Assembly: GCA_965220615.1 (NCBI GenBank) | Contig: CBDCQL010000001.1 | Coordinates: 186,001-250,000, forward strand | From: JAGWBD01 sp965220615 | GTDB taxonomy: Bacteria > Chloroflexota > Anaerolineae > Aggregatilineales > Phototrophicaceae | Direction: 5' to 3' | Length of the DNA stretch: 64,000 nucleotides | Part shown: positions 40,878 through 49,075 of the stretch, one piece after another | Layout: the number at the start of each line of letters is the position of its first letter | How positions within the stretch are numbered: the first letter of the stretch is position 1 | Notes under the pieces: model-generated | What the model was told of the DNA's origin: nothing | Database searches by the model: none | Seen by the model: the letters and a program-made list of their open reading frames with translations, nothing else | Made by a program: the position numbers and the translations under genes

Positions 40878-41873
40878 TCAGGTCAGGCTGGTGACTGTCT
40901 CCTCCACCACGCCGAAGAAACAACACCAGTGTCCTTCCAGCACCGAAGGACGTGAGCGCATGCCAAAGATGAGGCCATCCTGCGGCGCGTTGACTGTGGC
41001 GATGACATCGCCGTAGAGATCGTAGATCGAGCCAATGAGCGTCCCGGCGGGGACGAGGGTCTCAAAGGGCAGTTCCGGGTTGCCGACGTACATGCCGGTG
41101 GCCGGCGCCAGCAGGGGAATCTGGTAGCCCGTATGCCAGCGCTCCTCGTAGCTCGCTTCACCGTCGATCATGTCGTAGTGACGCAGGACGTTCAGGTAGC
41201 CCTCCGCCAGATCATTGGCGATGCCGTGGAAATCCGCGCCCAGCGTGCGGCAGTTGCCGCCCAGCTCGACGGTGATACCGGCGCGGCCGTCCGCCGCGAT
41301 CTGCGAGGAGGGGTTGGCGCCGCCCGTGCCGCTGCGGAAGACCAGCGGCCAGCCGGAGCCCATGGCCGCCGCCAGTTCCATGCTGGCCGGGTTGTCCGAA
41401 GCGAAGATCATGTGCGCCAGGTAGGAATGCTCACCACCGGAATGGATGTTGATCTGCAGGTCGCAGCAATCCTTCATCGCCAGCCAGTGGGCGTAAGCGC
41501 CGCGCTCGGTCGGGTAGCCGTCGGGCTTGCCGGGATAGAGCCGATTCATGTCGTAGGCGAAGCCGTCCAGGGGATCGCCGCGGGTGCCGGCCGTGAAGGC
41601 CGGTACGTTCATCACCGGCACGGCGACAATCGTGCCGCGCAATTGCTGTGCGTCCACCTGCTCCAGCGTTCGAAAGATGGAGAAGGGGCCTTCGGGCTCG
41701 TCGCCGTGCGTCGCCCCGTTCAGCCAGAGCACCGGGCCGTCGCCGGCGCCGCGCATCACAATCAGGGGGATCTCCCGCTCGCGCGGGAACATGTCCGGGT
41801 TGACGGGAATGCCGCCACGCGCGGTCTCGCCCGGCATCACACTCACGTTGCCAAATTTCATTGCCTGTGTCAC
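40878..41873 (-). CDS. AstE/aspartoacylase-like zinc amidohydrolase (third family member)
   Basis: The 331-residue protein has HGDE at residues 56-59 (NGATHGDEPEG) and the second His in LQINIHSGGEHSYLAH, so the zinc site is complete. The GTG at 41873 is the likely start because AGGAG lies seven bases upstream; the ATG at 41861 has no site at a proper distance. It should deacylate an N-acyl amino acid. It is the first AstE-type gene in transcription order and follows the dehydrogenase gene by 27 bp. Confidence 0.87.
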   Translation of the reverse strand: MTQAMKFGNVSVMPGETARGGIPVNPDMFPREREIPLIVMRGAGDGPVLWLNGATHGDEPEGPFSIFRTLEQVDAQQLRGTIVAVPVMNVPAFTAGTRGDPLDGFAYDMNRLYPGKPDGYPTERGAYAHWLAMKDCCDLQINIHSGGEHSYLAHMIFASDNPASMELAAAMGSGWPLVFRSGTGGANPSSQIAADGRAGITVELGGNCRTLGADFHGIANDLAEGYLNVLRHYDMIDGEASYEERWHTGYQIPLLAPATGMYVGNPELPFETLVPAGTLIGSIYDLYGDVIATVNAPQDGLIFGMRSRPSVLEGHWCCFFGVVEETVTSLT

Positions 41874-41900
41874 GAAGCTACTCCTGTTCGCATCCTGCTG

Positions 41901-42968
41901 CTAAAGCGGGAAATCCACGTCCAGTATTTGCGCCAGTTCACGCAATCCCTCGACGGTCTCGCGCGCGACCGGTACGCCGTCGCGCCGGCGTTCTTCCATC
42001 CGTTTGAACTCGATTTCGCCCGGCAGCAGGATCGGCCGTGCCGGGTCGATCGCCGGTGCCCCCTTGACCTCGGCGACCAGCTCCTCAAGCCGACCCTGAA
42101 ACTCCGCCTCGCCCATGAAGGCCTGCGGTTCAATGGCGACCATGACGTGACCGACGTCGTAGTTTTGCTCATCCTGAAAGACGTTCATGCCGAAGAGCGC
42201 ACCGGTCATCACGCCGGCCAGCACGTCGCTGACGAAACTGAGGCCGTAGCCCTTGTATTCGCCGATGGGCAGCATCGGGCCGTCCATGGCCGCGCCGGGG
42301 TCGGTGGTCTCGCGGCCGTCGGCGGTCAGGGCCCAGTTGGCGGGCATCGGCCGTCCCTCCTGCAGGTACCAGCGCATCATGCCCTTGCCGGACATCGTCA
42401 GGGCCATGTCCAGCACGATGGCGTGGGTGGCCGTGCGCGGGATGGCGAAGCCCCAGGGGTTGGTGCCCAGCACCGGCAGCGCCGAGCCCCAGGGCGCCAT
42501 TTCGGCGGCGGCGTTGGTGAAGGCCCAGCCGACGAGGCCGGCCTTCGCCGCCTGCAAGGCGTGGTAGCCGGCGATGCCGAAGTGGTTGCTGTGGCGCACG
42601 CCGACGATGGCGATGCCGGTCTCGCGGGCCTTTTCGATGGCGCGTTTCATGGCGCGATGCGCGGCGACGTAGCCGAAACCCTTCGCCGCATCCAGCAGGG
42701 CGAAGGAGGGCCCCTCGCGCAGCCAGGTCATCTCCACGCCGGGCAGGATGCCGCCCTCGTGCACCCGTCGCCGGTAACGAAAGAACTTCTCCAGGCCCTG
42801 GCCCTGCCCCGGGTGCCACCACTGCGCCGCCGTCAGCACGCCATCGCTGACGCTGGCGGCTTCATCTGCCGTGGCCCCCAGCGCCTGCAGAAAGTCGAGC
42901 GCGAATCCCTGCAGCGTCTCCAGCGGGTAGTGGTTGACAAGGTCGCGATTGCGGATTTCGTAGGCCAT
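41901..42968 (-). CDS. Malate/L-lactate dehydrogenase family (type 2) oxidoreductase
   Basis: The 355-residue protein belongs to the NAD(P)-dependent family with the non-Rossmann LDH2 fold (YlbC, allantoin/ureidoglycolate dehydrogenase, DpkA and others). The catalytic His lies in GVRHSNHFGIAGYHALQA, with a preceding FGYVAAHRAM and a following GTNPWGFAIPR. Members oxidise 2-hydroxy acids or reduce cyclic imines of amino acids. In this setting a role in 2-hydroxy or imino acids from amino-acid breakdown is plausible. The start is two bases from the aminotransferase stop, giving coupled translation. Confidence 0.88.
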   Translation of the reverse strand: MAYEIRNRDLVNHYPLETLQGFALDFLQALGATADEAASVSDGVLTAAQWWHPGQGQGLEKFFRYRRRVHEGGILPGVEMTWLREGPSFALLDAAKGFGYVAAHRAMKRAIEKARETGIAIVGVRHSNHFGIAGYHALQAAKAGLVGWAFTNAAAEMAPWGSALPVLGTNPWGFAIPRTATHAIVLDMALTMSGKGMMRWYLQEGRPMPANWALTADGRETTDPGAAMDGPMLPIGEYKGYGLSFVSDVLAGVMTGALFGMNVFQDEQNYDVGHVMVAIEPQAFMGEAEFQGRLEELVAEVKGAPAIDPARPILLPGEIEFKRMEERRRDGVPVARETVEGLRELAQILDVDFPL

Positions 42969-42970
42969 GC

Positions 42971-44146
42971 TCAGTTGGCCGATCCGTTGCCGAGTTCCGC
43001 CCGGATGCCTTCCATGGCGATCTTCATGCGTTCCAGGCCCTCGCGCAGTTTGTCCTCCGGCTGCAGGAAGGTCATGCGAATGTATTGCTTGCGGGCTTCG
43101 GAGAAGGCCGAACCGGGATAGACCAGCACGTGTTGCTCGGTCAGCACGCGCTGGGCGAACTGCATGCTGTCCATGCCGGTGAAGCCGATGTCGGCAAAGA
43201 TGAACTGGCCGCCTTCGGGCACGCCGTACTCAATGCCCATGTCGTCCAGCGCCTCCAGCACGGCGCGACGACGCCGCACGTAGGTATCGGCCATCATCTG
43301 GACGGGCTCCTGCGGCCCGGTCAGGGCGGCGATGCCGGCGTACTGCGAGATGATGGAGGTGGCGCCGGTGATGGCCGCCTTCAGTTCACGCAATCTTTCC
43401 ATCAATGGCGCCGGCCCGGTCACCCAGCCGACGCGCCAGCCGGTCATGGAATAAGCCTTGGAAAGCGCGTTGAGGGTCAGCGTGCGCTCGCGTGCGCCCG
43501 GCATGGCGGCTGCGCTGGTATGCACGACGTCGTCGTAGACGAAGAGGTCGTAGATCTCGTCGGAGATGATGAAGAGGTCACGGTCGCAGGCGATTTGCAC
43601 CAGGTCCCGCATGTCCTGCGGGGAGATGACGCTGGCGGCCGGGTTGTTGGGCGAAACCAGCAAGAGCGCTTTCGTCCGCTCGTTCACGGTGCGGCGCACG
43701 TCGGCGGGGTCGGCGCGGAAATTTTGCTGTGGAAAGGTGTCAACCTCGATCTGGCGTCCGCCGGCGAAGCGGGTGGAATCCAGATAGGTGTTGTAGTTCG
43801 GTTCCGGCACGACCATTTCGTCGCCGGGGCCGATGAGGGTAAGCACCATGAGGAACAGCGCTTCCTGCCCGCCGTTGGTCACCACGACTTCAGTGGCGGG
43901 ATCGTAGGCTACGCCGCTGACGCGCTCGACGCGCGCCGCGATCGCCTCGCGCAGCACCGGCAAGCCTTCCGGCGGGGAGGTGTCGCTGTGGTTCTGCACC
44001 ATGGCCTCTTTCGCGGCGGCGATGATGTGTTCGGGCGTGTCAAAGTCCGGGTCGCCACGTCCCATGATGACGGCGTCGTCATAACTGGCCGCCTCGGCCA
44101 TCATGGAGTAGAGCAGGTTGGTACCGCTTTTCTTCCGTTCGGGCAT
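42971..44146 (-). CDS. Class I/II aminotransferase (AspC-like)
   Basis: The 391-residue fold-type-I PLP enzyme has the catalytic Lys in LNALSKAYSMTGWRVGWVTG, the conserved NNP element in VSPNNPAASVISP, DEIYD in IISDEIYDLFVYDD and the C-terminal carboxylate-binding Arg in YIRMTFLQPEDKL. It should transaminate an amino acid with 2-oxoglutarate or pyruvate. The start ATG 44146 follows GGAGGAAGG. The gene upstream (44164-45261) is a related protein without the PLP lysine, 17 bp away. Confidence 0.92.
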   Translation of the reverse strand: MPERKKSGTNLLYSMMAEAASYDDAVIMGRGDPDFDTPEHIIAAAKEAMVQNHSDTSPPEGLPVLREAIAARVERVSGVAYDPATEVVVTNGGQEALFLMVLTLIGPGDEMVVPEPNYNTYLDSTRFAGGRQIEVDTFPQQNFRADPADVRRTVNERTKALLLVSPNNPAASVISPQDMRDLVQIACDRDLFIISDEIYDLFVYDDVVHTSAAAMPGARERTLTLNALSKAYSMTGWRVGWVTGPAPLMERLRELKAAITGATSIISQYAGIAALTGPQEPVQMMADTYVRRRRAVLEALDDMGIEYGVPEGGQFIFADIGFTGMDSMQFAQRVLTEQHVLVYPGSAFSEARKQYIRMTFLQPEDKLREGLERMKIAMEGIRAELGNGSAN

Positions 44147-44163
44147 GGCGCCTTCCTCCTCGT

Positions 44164-45261
44164 TCAGGCGTCGGCAAGCAGGTCAAGGGCGGCGCAAGCC
44201 GCATCGCAAACCGTCAGGCGCAACACGTCCGGCGCGCCGAAATCGCTGCCGTCCGCCACCTGATAGCCCGCTGCGGCCAGGCGAGACAGACCCTGCGCCT
44301 TCTGTGCATTGGGCAGGCGCAGCGCCAGCAAGCTGGCCGCCGCGCCCGCCAGCACGTCGAGGCCGGCGGCGCGGGCGCGTTCCTGCAGCCCTGTGCGCAG
44401 GGCCTGCATGTGCTCCAGACGCGCGGGCTGCTCCTCCTCGTAGAGGCTGCCCGCCTCCAGCGCGCCAAACTGCGCGGGCGTGGCCGTGCAGATGGCCATG
44501 ATCTGTTTCTGCGACTGAATCGGCGGCAGCCAGTCTTCCGGCACGGCGATGTAACCGGCCAGCCAGCTGGCGATGCCAGCGCCGGGGAAGGCCTCGCCGA
44601 TCAGCGCGACGTGCTCCGTCGGCGCAGGGACATTCCCCGCCGCCCAGGGCGCCAGGCCCCGGTCGATGATCACGCTGGCGTCATGGTCGGCCAGCAGGGC
44701 GGCGATGGCCGCCATCTCGTCCCCGTCCAGGGTCGCGCCGCTGAGACGCGAGGGCGATTCCACATATAGCAGGCGACTGCCGCCTTCCAGCGCTGCGCGA
44801 ATGGCCTCCAGCCGCGGCAGACTACGTTCCGCATCAACCGCCAGCGAGACCGTCTCGCGCGGGCGGGCGCCGAGGGCCTTGCGCACACCGGGATGCACGA
44901 CCTCCGGCAGGGCGATCGCCCCGTCGCCGGCGTCGATGAGTTGCAGGGTGAGGAAACGGGATTCCTGCATGCCGGCCGTGACCAGCAGGTTGGCCGCGCT
45001 CCAGTCCGCGCCAGTGGCCTCGCTGAGGTGCTGCGCCAGAGCCGCGCGCAGGTCGTCGATGCCCGGCACGGGTTCGTAATGGGTGTGGCCGGCGTCGAGC
45101 GCGGCGCCGGTGGCTTCGATGATGCGCTCGTCCAGGGGGCCGACGACGGCATCCGCGGCCAGGTCCAGCGCGTTGCGGGCGGCGGCGGGGATGACGGCGG
45201 CGTTCAGGTCTTCGTTGACGCGATGCCGCTGCAACAGGGCAGCGACGGAATCAGGGGGCAT
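44164..45261 (-). CDS. Aminotransferase-like protein lacking the PLP lysine
   Basis: The 365-residue protein keeps the aminotransferase fold-type-I layout: HYEPVPGIDDLRAALAQHLS, LLVTAGMQESRF at the phosphate loop and the cofactor Asp in SVIIDRGLAPW. Where the lysine should sit after strand 6, it reads HVALIGEAFPGAGIASWLAG (residues 217-236), with no Lys between about 196 and 250. The NNP motif is also lost (ESPSRLSGATLDGDE). It is in frame throughout with good initiation context, so selection seems to preserve it. It may be a pseudoenzyme partner of the adjacent active aminotransferase. It is the first gene of the minus-strand block. Confidence 0.8.
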   Translation of the reverse strand: MPPDSVAALLQRHRVNEDLNAAVIPAAARNALDLAADAVVGPLDERIIEATGAALDAGHTHYEPVPGIDDLRAALAQHLSEATGADWSAANLLVTAGMQESRFLTLQLIDAGDGAIALPEVVHPGVRKALGARPRETVSLAVDAERSLPRLEAIRAALEGGSRLLYVESPSRLSGATLDGDEMAAIAALLADHDASVIIDRGLAPWAAGNVPAPTEHVALIGEAFPGAGIASWLAGYIAVPEDWLPPIQSQKQIMAICTATPAQFGALEAGSLYEEEQPARLEHMQALRTGLQERARAAGLDVLAGAAASLLALRLPNAQKAQGLSRLAAAGYQVADGSDFGAPDVLRLTVCDAACAALDLLADA

Positions 45262-45316
45262 GGACAGGGTCCTCGCTTCACGCCATTAACAGCGTCACAG
45301 ACTGCGCGGGACTGTC

Positions 45317-45330
45317 GATTGTCGACAATC
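45317..45330. promoter_or_regulatory. Perfect 14-bp palindrome, candidate operator
   Basis: GATTGTCGACAATC reads the same on both strands and lies 56 bp upstream of the first gene of the 29 kb minus-strand block. The core TTGTCGACAA resembles sites bound by GntR-family (FadR/FCD) repressors. No GntR gene is present in the window, so the binding factor would have to be encoded elsewhere. It could also act on the divergent HTH gene 122 bp to the right. Confidence 0.45.
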
Positions 45331-45451
45331 ACGGCAGGTGTGAATCCTAGCCAGTGCGCCCCTGCCTGTCAAAAAGTGGTCATGGCCAGCAAACAGGTAG
45401 AAATGTAGAATTGGGAAAGGTCCTTTGGTTCGGCATGGTGGAGGTGTGAAG

Positions 45452-46627
45452 ATGATCGGCGCACGCATCCGTCAGGCGCGCCTGTTGGCGGGAATGTCAC
45501 AACAGGACGTTGCCGATGCGCTTAATCGGGCAGACATTGCCGTACAGAAGGCTCTTGTTTCCGAGTTCGAACGAGGCAAGACAGTACCTGACACTTCTGT
45601 GTTGCTGGCCTTGTCTCGTTTCTTCGACGTGCCTCTCGTCTGGCTGTCACATGAACCGAATCTTGAGATGGAGTGGTTGGGTTACAGAAAACGCAAAGCG
45701 CTTCCAGCCAAAACACGTGAAGCCATCGAAAGTTACGCACGAGACGTAGCGGAACTGCATCTTAAACTTCGCGAGCTACTTTCACTCGAAACAGAAGTGA
45801 ACTTTCCGGAACGTATAAATGTCACCAGTTTCGACGACGCAGAAAATGCAGCTGGAGCATTGCGCAGCGAATGGGAGTTGGGCGATGAGCCTATTCCCAG
45901 CCTGACGCAAATGGCAGAAGCAAATGGTGTGATCGTCATTGAATGGGATCGCCCCACAGCAAGGTTCGATGGTTTGTCCGGGTGGTGCGGAGACAATATT
46001 CCTGTCATTGTGACCAAGGCAGACGTTGACCTGGATCGGAAACGCTTTAATTTGGCTCACGAACTCGGCCACCTGATAATGAATGTGCCTGATGACATGC
46101 CTGATGAACAGGTTGAAAGACTTGCCAATCGATTCGCCGGCGCACTGTTAGTCCCGCAAGACGCTGCCAGGAGGGAACTGGGACAACGGCGAACTTCAGT
46201 ATCCTTCGCTGAGTTTGGTGTTCTCAAGCGTCGCTACGGACTGAGCATGCAAGGATGGATGTATCGAGCCAGGGATCTCGCAATCGTCACACCAGCATTG
46301 GCTCATCTTTTTTGGCTTGAGGTGAGCAGACGTGGATGGAGGAAAAGCGAGCCTTACCCTATCTCCTGTGATGAAGAGTTAACTCAGCTTGATGAAATGA
46401 TCCTTCAGGCTTCGAAGACTGAATTGGTGTCGGACGATCGCGTCCTGCAAGCGTTACCACATTACGAGTTTGCTGAACCCGTCGTTGAGACCGATGAATA
46501 CCCAACTACTACAGAGTTCCTGGACATGTCAGAAGAGGAACAAGATTACTGGATGGAGCGATCATACGATCTGGCCGAAGACCTGGACATTGAGGAGTTT
46601 GAAGCGTTTGGCGAGGAAGAGTTCTAG
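45452..46627 (+). CDS. XRE-family HTH and ImmA/IrrE-type metallopeptidase
   Basis: The 391-residue protein begins with an HTH_XRE domain (IGARIRQARLLAGMSQQDVA, residues 2-65 overall). It continues with an ImmA/IrrE (COG2856) peptidase domain whose zinc motif HELGH is at 203-207 in FNLAHELGHLIMN, with a downstream ERLANRFAGALLVP helix. The last 35 residues are strongly acidic (DLAEDLDIEEFEAFGEEEF). ATG 45452 follows GGAGG at seven bases. The gene is AT-richer than the surroundings. Its stop overlaps the start of the MazF-like gene by one base, so it is placed as the antitoxin or regulator. Cleavage-based regulation is known for ImmA and IrrE relatives. Confidence 0.88.
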   Translation: MIGARIRQARLLAGMSQQDVADALNRADIAVQKALVSEFERGKTVPDTSVLLALSRFFDVPLVWLSHEPNLEMEWLGYRKRKALPAKTREAIESYARDVAELHLKLRELLSLETEVNFPERINVTSFDDAENAAGALRSEWELGDEPIPSLTQMAEANGVIVIEWDRPTARFDGLSGWCGDNIPVIVTKADVDLDRKRFNLAHELGHLIMNVPDDMPDEQVERLANRFAGALLVPQDAARRELGQRRTSVSFAEFGVLKRRYGLSMQGWMYRARDLAIVTPALAHLFWLEVSRRGWRKSEPYPISCDEELTQLDEMILQASKTELVSDDRVLQALPHYEFAEPVVETDEYPTTTEFLDMSEEEQDYWMERSYDLAEDLDIEEFEAFGEEEF

Positions 46628-47016
46628 TGCCAGTGAGTCGAGGGGAGATTTACTGGGTCAATTTTGGACCGCTCTATCCAGATGAAGATGAGAAAGGTCT
46701 GGTCGGAGAAGAAATAAGGAAAACAAGGCCGGCAGTTGTAGTTAGCCAAAGAGGTGTTGGACGACCAAAGCTTTTCGTAGTCGTGCCTCTCACGACAAAG
46801 AGTGAAAGCTACAGAAATGCACAATGGGTTGTTCCTGTTACCAGAACTGAGAGGAATGGTCTACGTGAGACCTCATGGGCGGACGCCTCGCAGGTAAAAT
46901 CTGTTTCAGAAAAACGATTTGGTAACAGACTTGGTAAATTGGAAAGAAAGGCACTCGAAGAGATCGCGGAAATGATCGGTTATTGCGTAGGTCTTAGATC
47001 ACGTCGCCAAGCCTAG
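46627..47016 (+). CDS. MazF/PemK-family toxin (mRNA endoribonuclease)
   Basis: The 129-residue protein has the MazF fold motifs RGEIYWVNFGP at the start, RKTRPAVVVSQ, the catalytic-loop VVPLTTKSES and the C-terminal ADASQVKSVSEKRFG. Such toxins cut mRNA at short sequences and stop growth when free of antitoxin. The GTG start at 46627 shares its G with the TAG of the upstream gene (TAGTG), a coupling typical of toxin-antitoxin operons; a GTG at 46633 is an alternative. It is AT-rich like its partner. No AbrB or MazE-type gene is nearby. Confidence 0.88.
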   Translation: MPVSRGEIYWVNFGPLYPDEDEKGLVGEEIRKTRPAVVVSQRGVGRPKLFVVVPLTTKSESYRNAQWVVPVTRTERNGLRETSWADASQVKSVSEKRFGNRLGKLERKALEEIAEMIGYCVGLRSRRQA

Positions 47017-47023
47017 TTTTTTC

Positions 47024-47764
47024 TCATTCCACATACGGCCGGTTCAACTGCAGCGGCGGCTTCTGCACCTTGCGCAGGCGCAGGTTGAGCATCTCCACGA
47101 AGATCGAGAAGGCGATGGCGAAGTAGATGTAGCCCTTGGGGATGTGCTGATCCAGGCCCTCGGCCACCAGCGTCAGGCCGATCAGCAGCAGGAAGCTCAG
47201 CGCCAGCATCTTGACCGTCGGGTGGCGGTTGACAAAGTCGCTGATGTGCGCGGCGGAGAGCAGCATGATGATCATGGCGACGGTGACGGCGATCACCATG
47301 ATGCCGACCTCGCTCACCATGCCCACGGCCGTGATGACCGAATCGAGCGAAAAGACCGCGTCCAGCAGCACGATTTGCAGGATGACCGCGCCGAAGGAGG
47401 GCGGAATCCGCGCGCTGGCGTGGCCGCTGTCGCCTTCCAGCTTGTCGTGAATCTCGTGCGTGGCCTTGGCCAGCAGGAAAAGTCCGCCGACGATCAAAAT
47501 CAGGTCGCGCCCGGAAATCTCCTGGCCCAGCAACATGAAGAGCGGCGCCGTCAGGCGAATGACCCAGGAGATGGCGAAGAGCATCAGGATGCGCATGACC
47601 AGCGCCAGGCCGAGACCGACCTGACGCGCGCGCGCCTGCTGTGCCTGCGGCAGCTTGCCGGCCAGAATCGATATGAAGACGACGTTGTCGATGCCCAGAA
47701 TGATTTCCAGCACGACCAGGGTCAGCAGACCCGCCAGGGCGTCCGGGCTCGTGATCCAGTCCAT
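47024..47764 (-). CDS. TerC/Alx-family membrane protein
   Basis: The 246-residue protein has about seven transmembrane helices and the TerC acidic signatures: LEIILGIDNVVFISILAG in the first helix and VLLDAVFSLDSVITAVGM in the fifth. The paired Asp residues of GIDN and SLDS are thought to bind metal. Family members export manganese or support tellurite resistance. ATG 47764 follows GGGGGAGG. The gene is of normal GC and marks the right end of the AT-rich pair. Confidence 0.92.
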   Translation of the reverse strand: MDWITSPDALAGLLTLVVLEIILGIDNVVFISILAGKLPQAQQARARQVGLGLALVMRILMLFAISWVIRLTAPLFMLLGQEISGRDLILIVGGLFLLAKATHEIHDKLEGDSGHASARIPPSFGAVILQIVLLDAVFSLDSVITAVGMVSEVGIMVIAVTVAMIIMLLSAAHISDFVNRHPTVKMLALSFLLLIGLTLVAEGLDQHIPKGYIYFAIAFSIFVEMLNLRLRKVQKPPLQLNRPYVE

Positions 47765-47849
47765 CGTCGCGTCCTCCCCCGCTCAGCGCCGCGGCGATTG
47801 TGGCACGGGCGGGCCAAGACGTGCAAGGGAGGAAGAGCGTTGCGGGAAG

Positions 47850-48326
47850 TCAGTTGGCGCTGGTCAGCGGCGAAAGAATCGCGATGCGCTCACGGTAGCG
47901 CTGGAAGCCGGCGTCCAGGGTGCAGACGGCTTCAATGTCATGCGCCAGCATGGTAGCCACAATGTTGGCGTCATGGACCGCGATACCACGGACGTCGTAC
48001 GCCTGAACGAGGGCCAACAAATGTTCGCGCACGGCCGGGGTCTCGTCGGCCACCTGCATGGCAGCCACTGCCCTATGGAGGGTCTGCGTTATTTCTTGTG
48101 AGGCCAACAGTCTCCCCTTCATTTTCAACAGGGAAGCGGACCTCCAAAATTCCCGGATCACCTGTCCGTTTATCCAGAGGCGTTTGTTTTCCTCCCTAAA
48201 CCGGGAGAGTTGTTTCTTGCAGGCATCATGCTTTACACGTTTGATATCCAGAGGATCGCTTCCGACCTCCTGGTAACTGTAATGCAGCAGAACATTGGAA
48301 TCCACGAAAACACTGCCATTTGCCAT
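47850..48326 (-). CDS. PIN-domain ribonuclease (VapC-like)
   Basis: The 158-residue protein carries the four PIN acidic residues: Asp9 in SVFVDSNVLLHY, Glu59 in GQVIREFWR, Asp119 in IAVHDANIVATML and Asp138 in EAVCTLDAGFQRY. PIN toxins of this type cleave tRNA or rRNA. Its ATG overlaps the stop codon of the upstream gene by one base, so the two are translationally coupled, as in toxin-antitoxin modules. The usual small VapB partner is absent. Confidence 0.88.
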   Translation of the reverse strand: MANGSVFVDSNVLLHYSYQEVGSDPLDIKRVKHDACKKQLSRFREENKRLWINGQVIREFWRSASLLKMKGRLLASQEITQTLHRAVAAMQVADETPAVREHLLALVQAYDVRGIAVHDANIVATMLAHDIEAVCTLDAGFQRYRERIAILSPLTSAN

Positions 48327-48949
48327 TATGTGTACCAGTCAGAGCGATGGGTGGATGGAGAATCACTGTACCAGTCAGCACGACGAGTGGAAACAGGATT
48401 GTCTACGGGTCTGGAATCCGGAATGGTCTGCAGCAGGCGCCATTTTTCATCGCTGCTCAACTCGCGCTGTTTGGCGACCTGGACCAGCAGGTTGCCTATC
48501 AGGTCTTCCACATCCAGCATGGCCAACGCCTGGATGCGTCCGACCAGCGCTTTCTGACGCCGCAACAACTGACCTGCCACGAGGGTCAGAGCGTCATCGC
48601 CGGCGCCAAGATCTTCCAGTCGATCCTGCAGTTTTGCCAACTGGTCTTCCCGCGCTTCCGTCACCTTCGCGGCCCAGGCGAAGAGTTCCTCCGTTACCTT
48701 GATCACGTTGGCGATGACTTCCTCGTCCGGCTGCGGCCCCCGATCCGGGACCAGTTCCAGTTGCGCCAGACCAGCGGCATATTGCTCCAGTTCCTGCGTA
48801 TCTTGCTCAAGCGAGCCAAGTGCAACCATCGCCTCGTCAAGCACTCTCTTGCGCCCTTGAACGGAGGAAGGTGTGGCACATACCAGGCCGGCGACACCTT
48901 CCGGCAAACGCGGCGGCGGCTCCATCAATTGCGGCAAGGCGGCCATCAT
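48326..48949 (-). CDS. Unknown protein coupled to a PIN-domain gene
   Basis: The 207-residue protein starts at ATG 48949 (MMAALPQLMEPPPRLPEGVA) with AGGAGGGG upstream; a longer in-frame ATG at 48997 is possible. It is mostly helical and acidic (QDTQELEQYAAGLAQLEL, EVIANVIKVTEELFAWAAK), with no recognised domain. The C-terminal 25 residues hold an imperfect repeat, RADWYSDSP then RSDWYT, encoded by the direct repeat TGTACCAGTCAG at 48331 and 48370. Because it is coupled to the PIN gene it is a candidate antitoxin, though it is large for one. A helical, non-toxin role cannot be excluded. Confidence 0.6.
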   Translation of the reverse strand: MMAALPQLMEPPPRLPEGVAGLVCATPSSVQGRKRVLDEAMVALGSLEQDTQELEQYAAGLAQLELVPDRGPQPDEEVIANVIKVTEELFAWAAKVTEAREDQLAKLQDRLEDLGAGDDALTLVAGQLLRRQKALVGRIQALAMLDVEDLIGNLLVQVAKQRELSSDEKWRLLQTIPDSRPVDNPVSTRRADWYSDSPSTHRSDWYT

Positions 48950-49075
48950 GCCCCTCCTGCTTTTCTTCCTGCCTGTCGCGTGTTCCTCATTATACACCCG
49001 CGCGCTATCCCCCCGGGATGCTCCGGCCCTGCGTCCCCGCTATACTCCCCGGCATCGAGCAGGCGGACGGGGGCC

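Noticed and set aside
16498..45261. A prophage or integrative element
   Set aside because: No integrase, terminase, capsid, or att-like repeats around tRNA are seen. The genes are metabolic with normal base composition.
45452..47016. Phage immunity region (ImmA/ImmR)
   Set aside because: The HTH and peptidase are fused and coupled to MazF, with no phage genes nearby, so a toxin-antitoxin reading is preferred.
48331..48381. CRISPR-like direct repeats (TGTACCAGTCAG twice)
   Set aside because: There are only two copies inside a coding frame, giving a short peptide repeat; no array and no cas genes.
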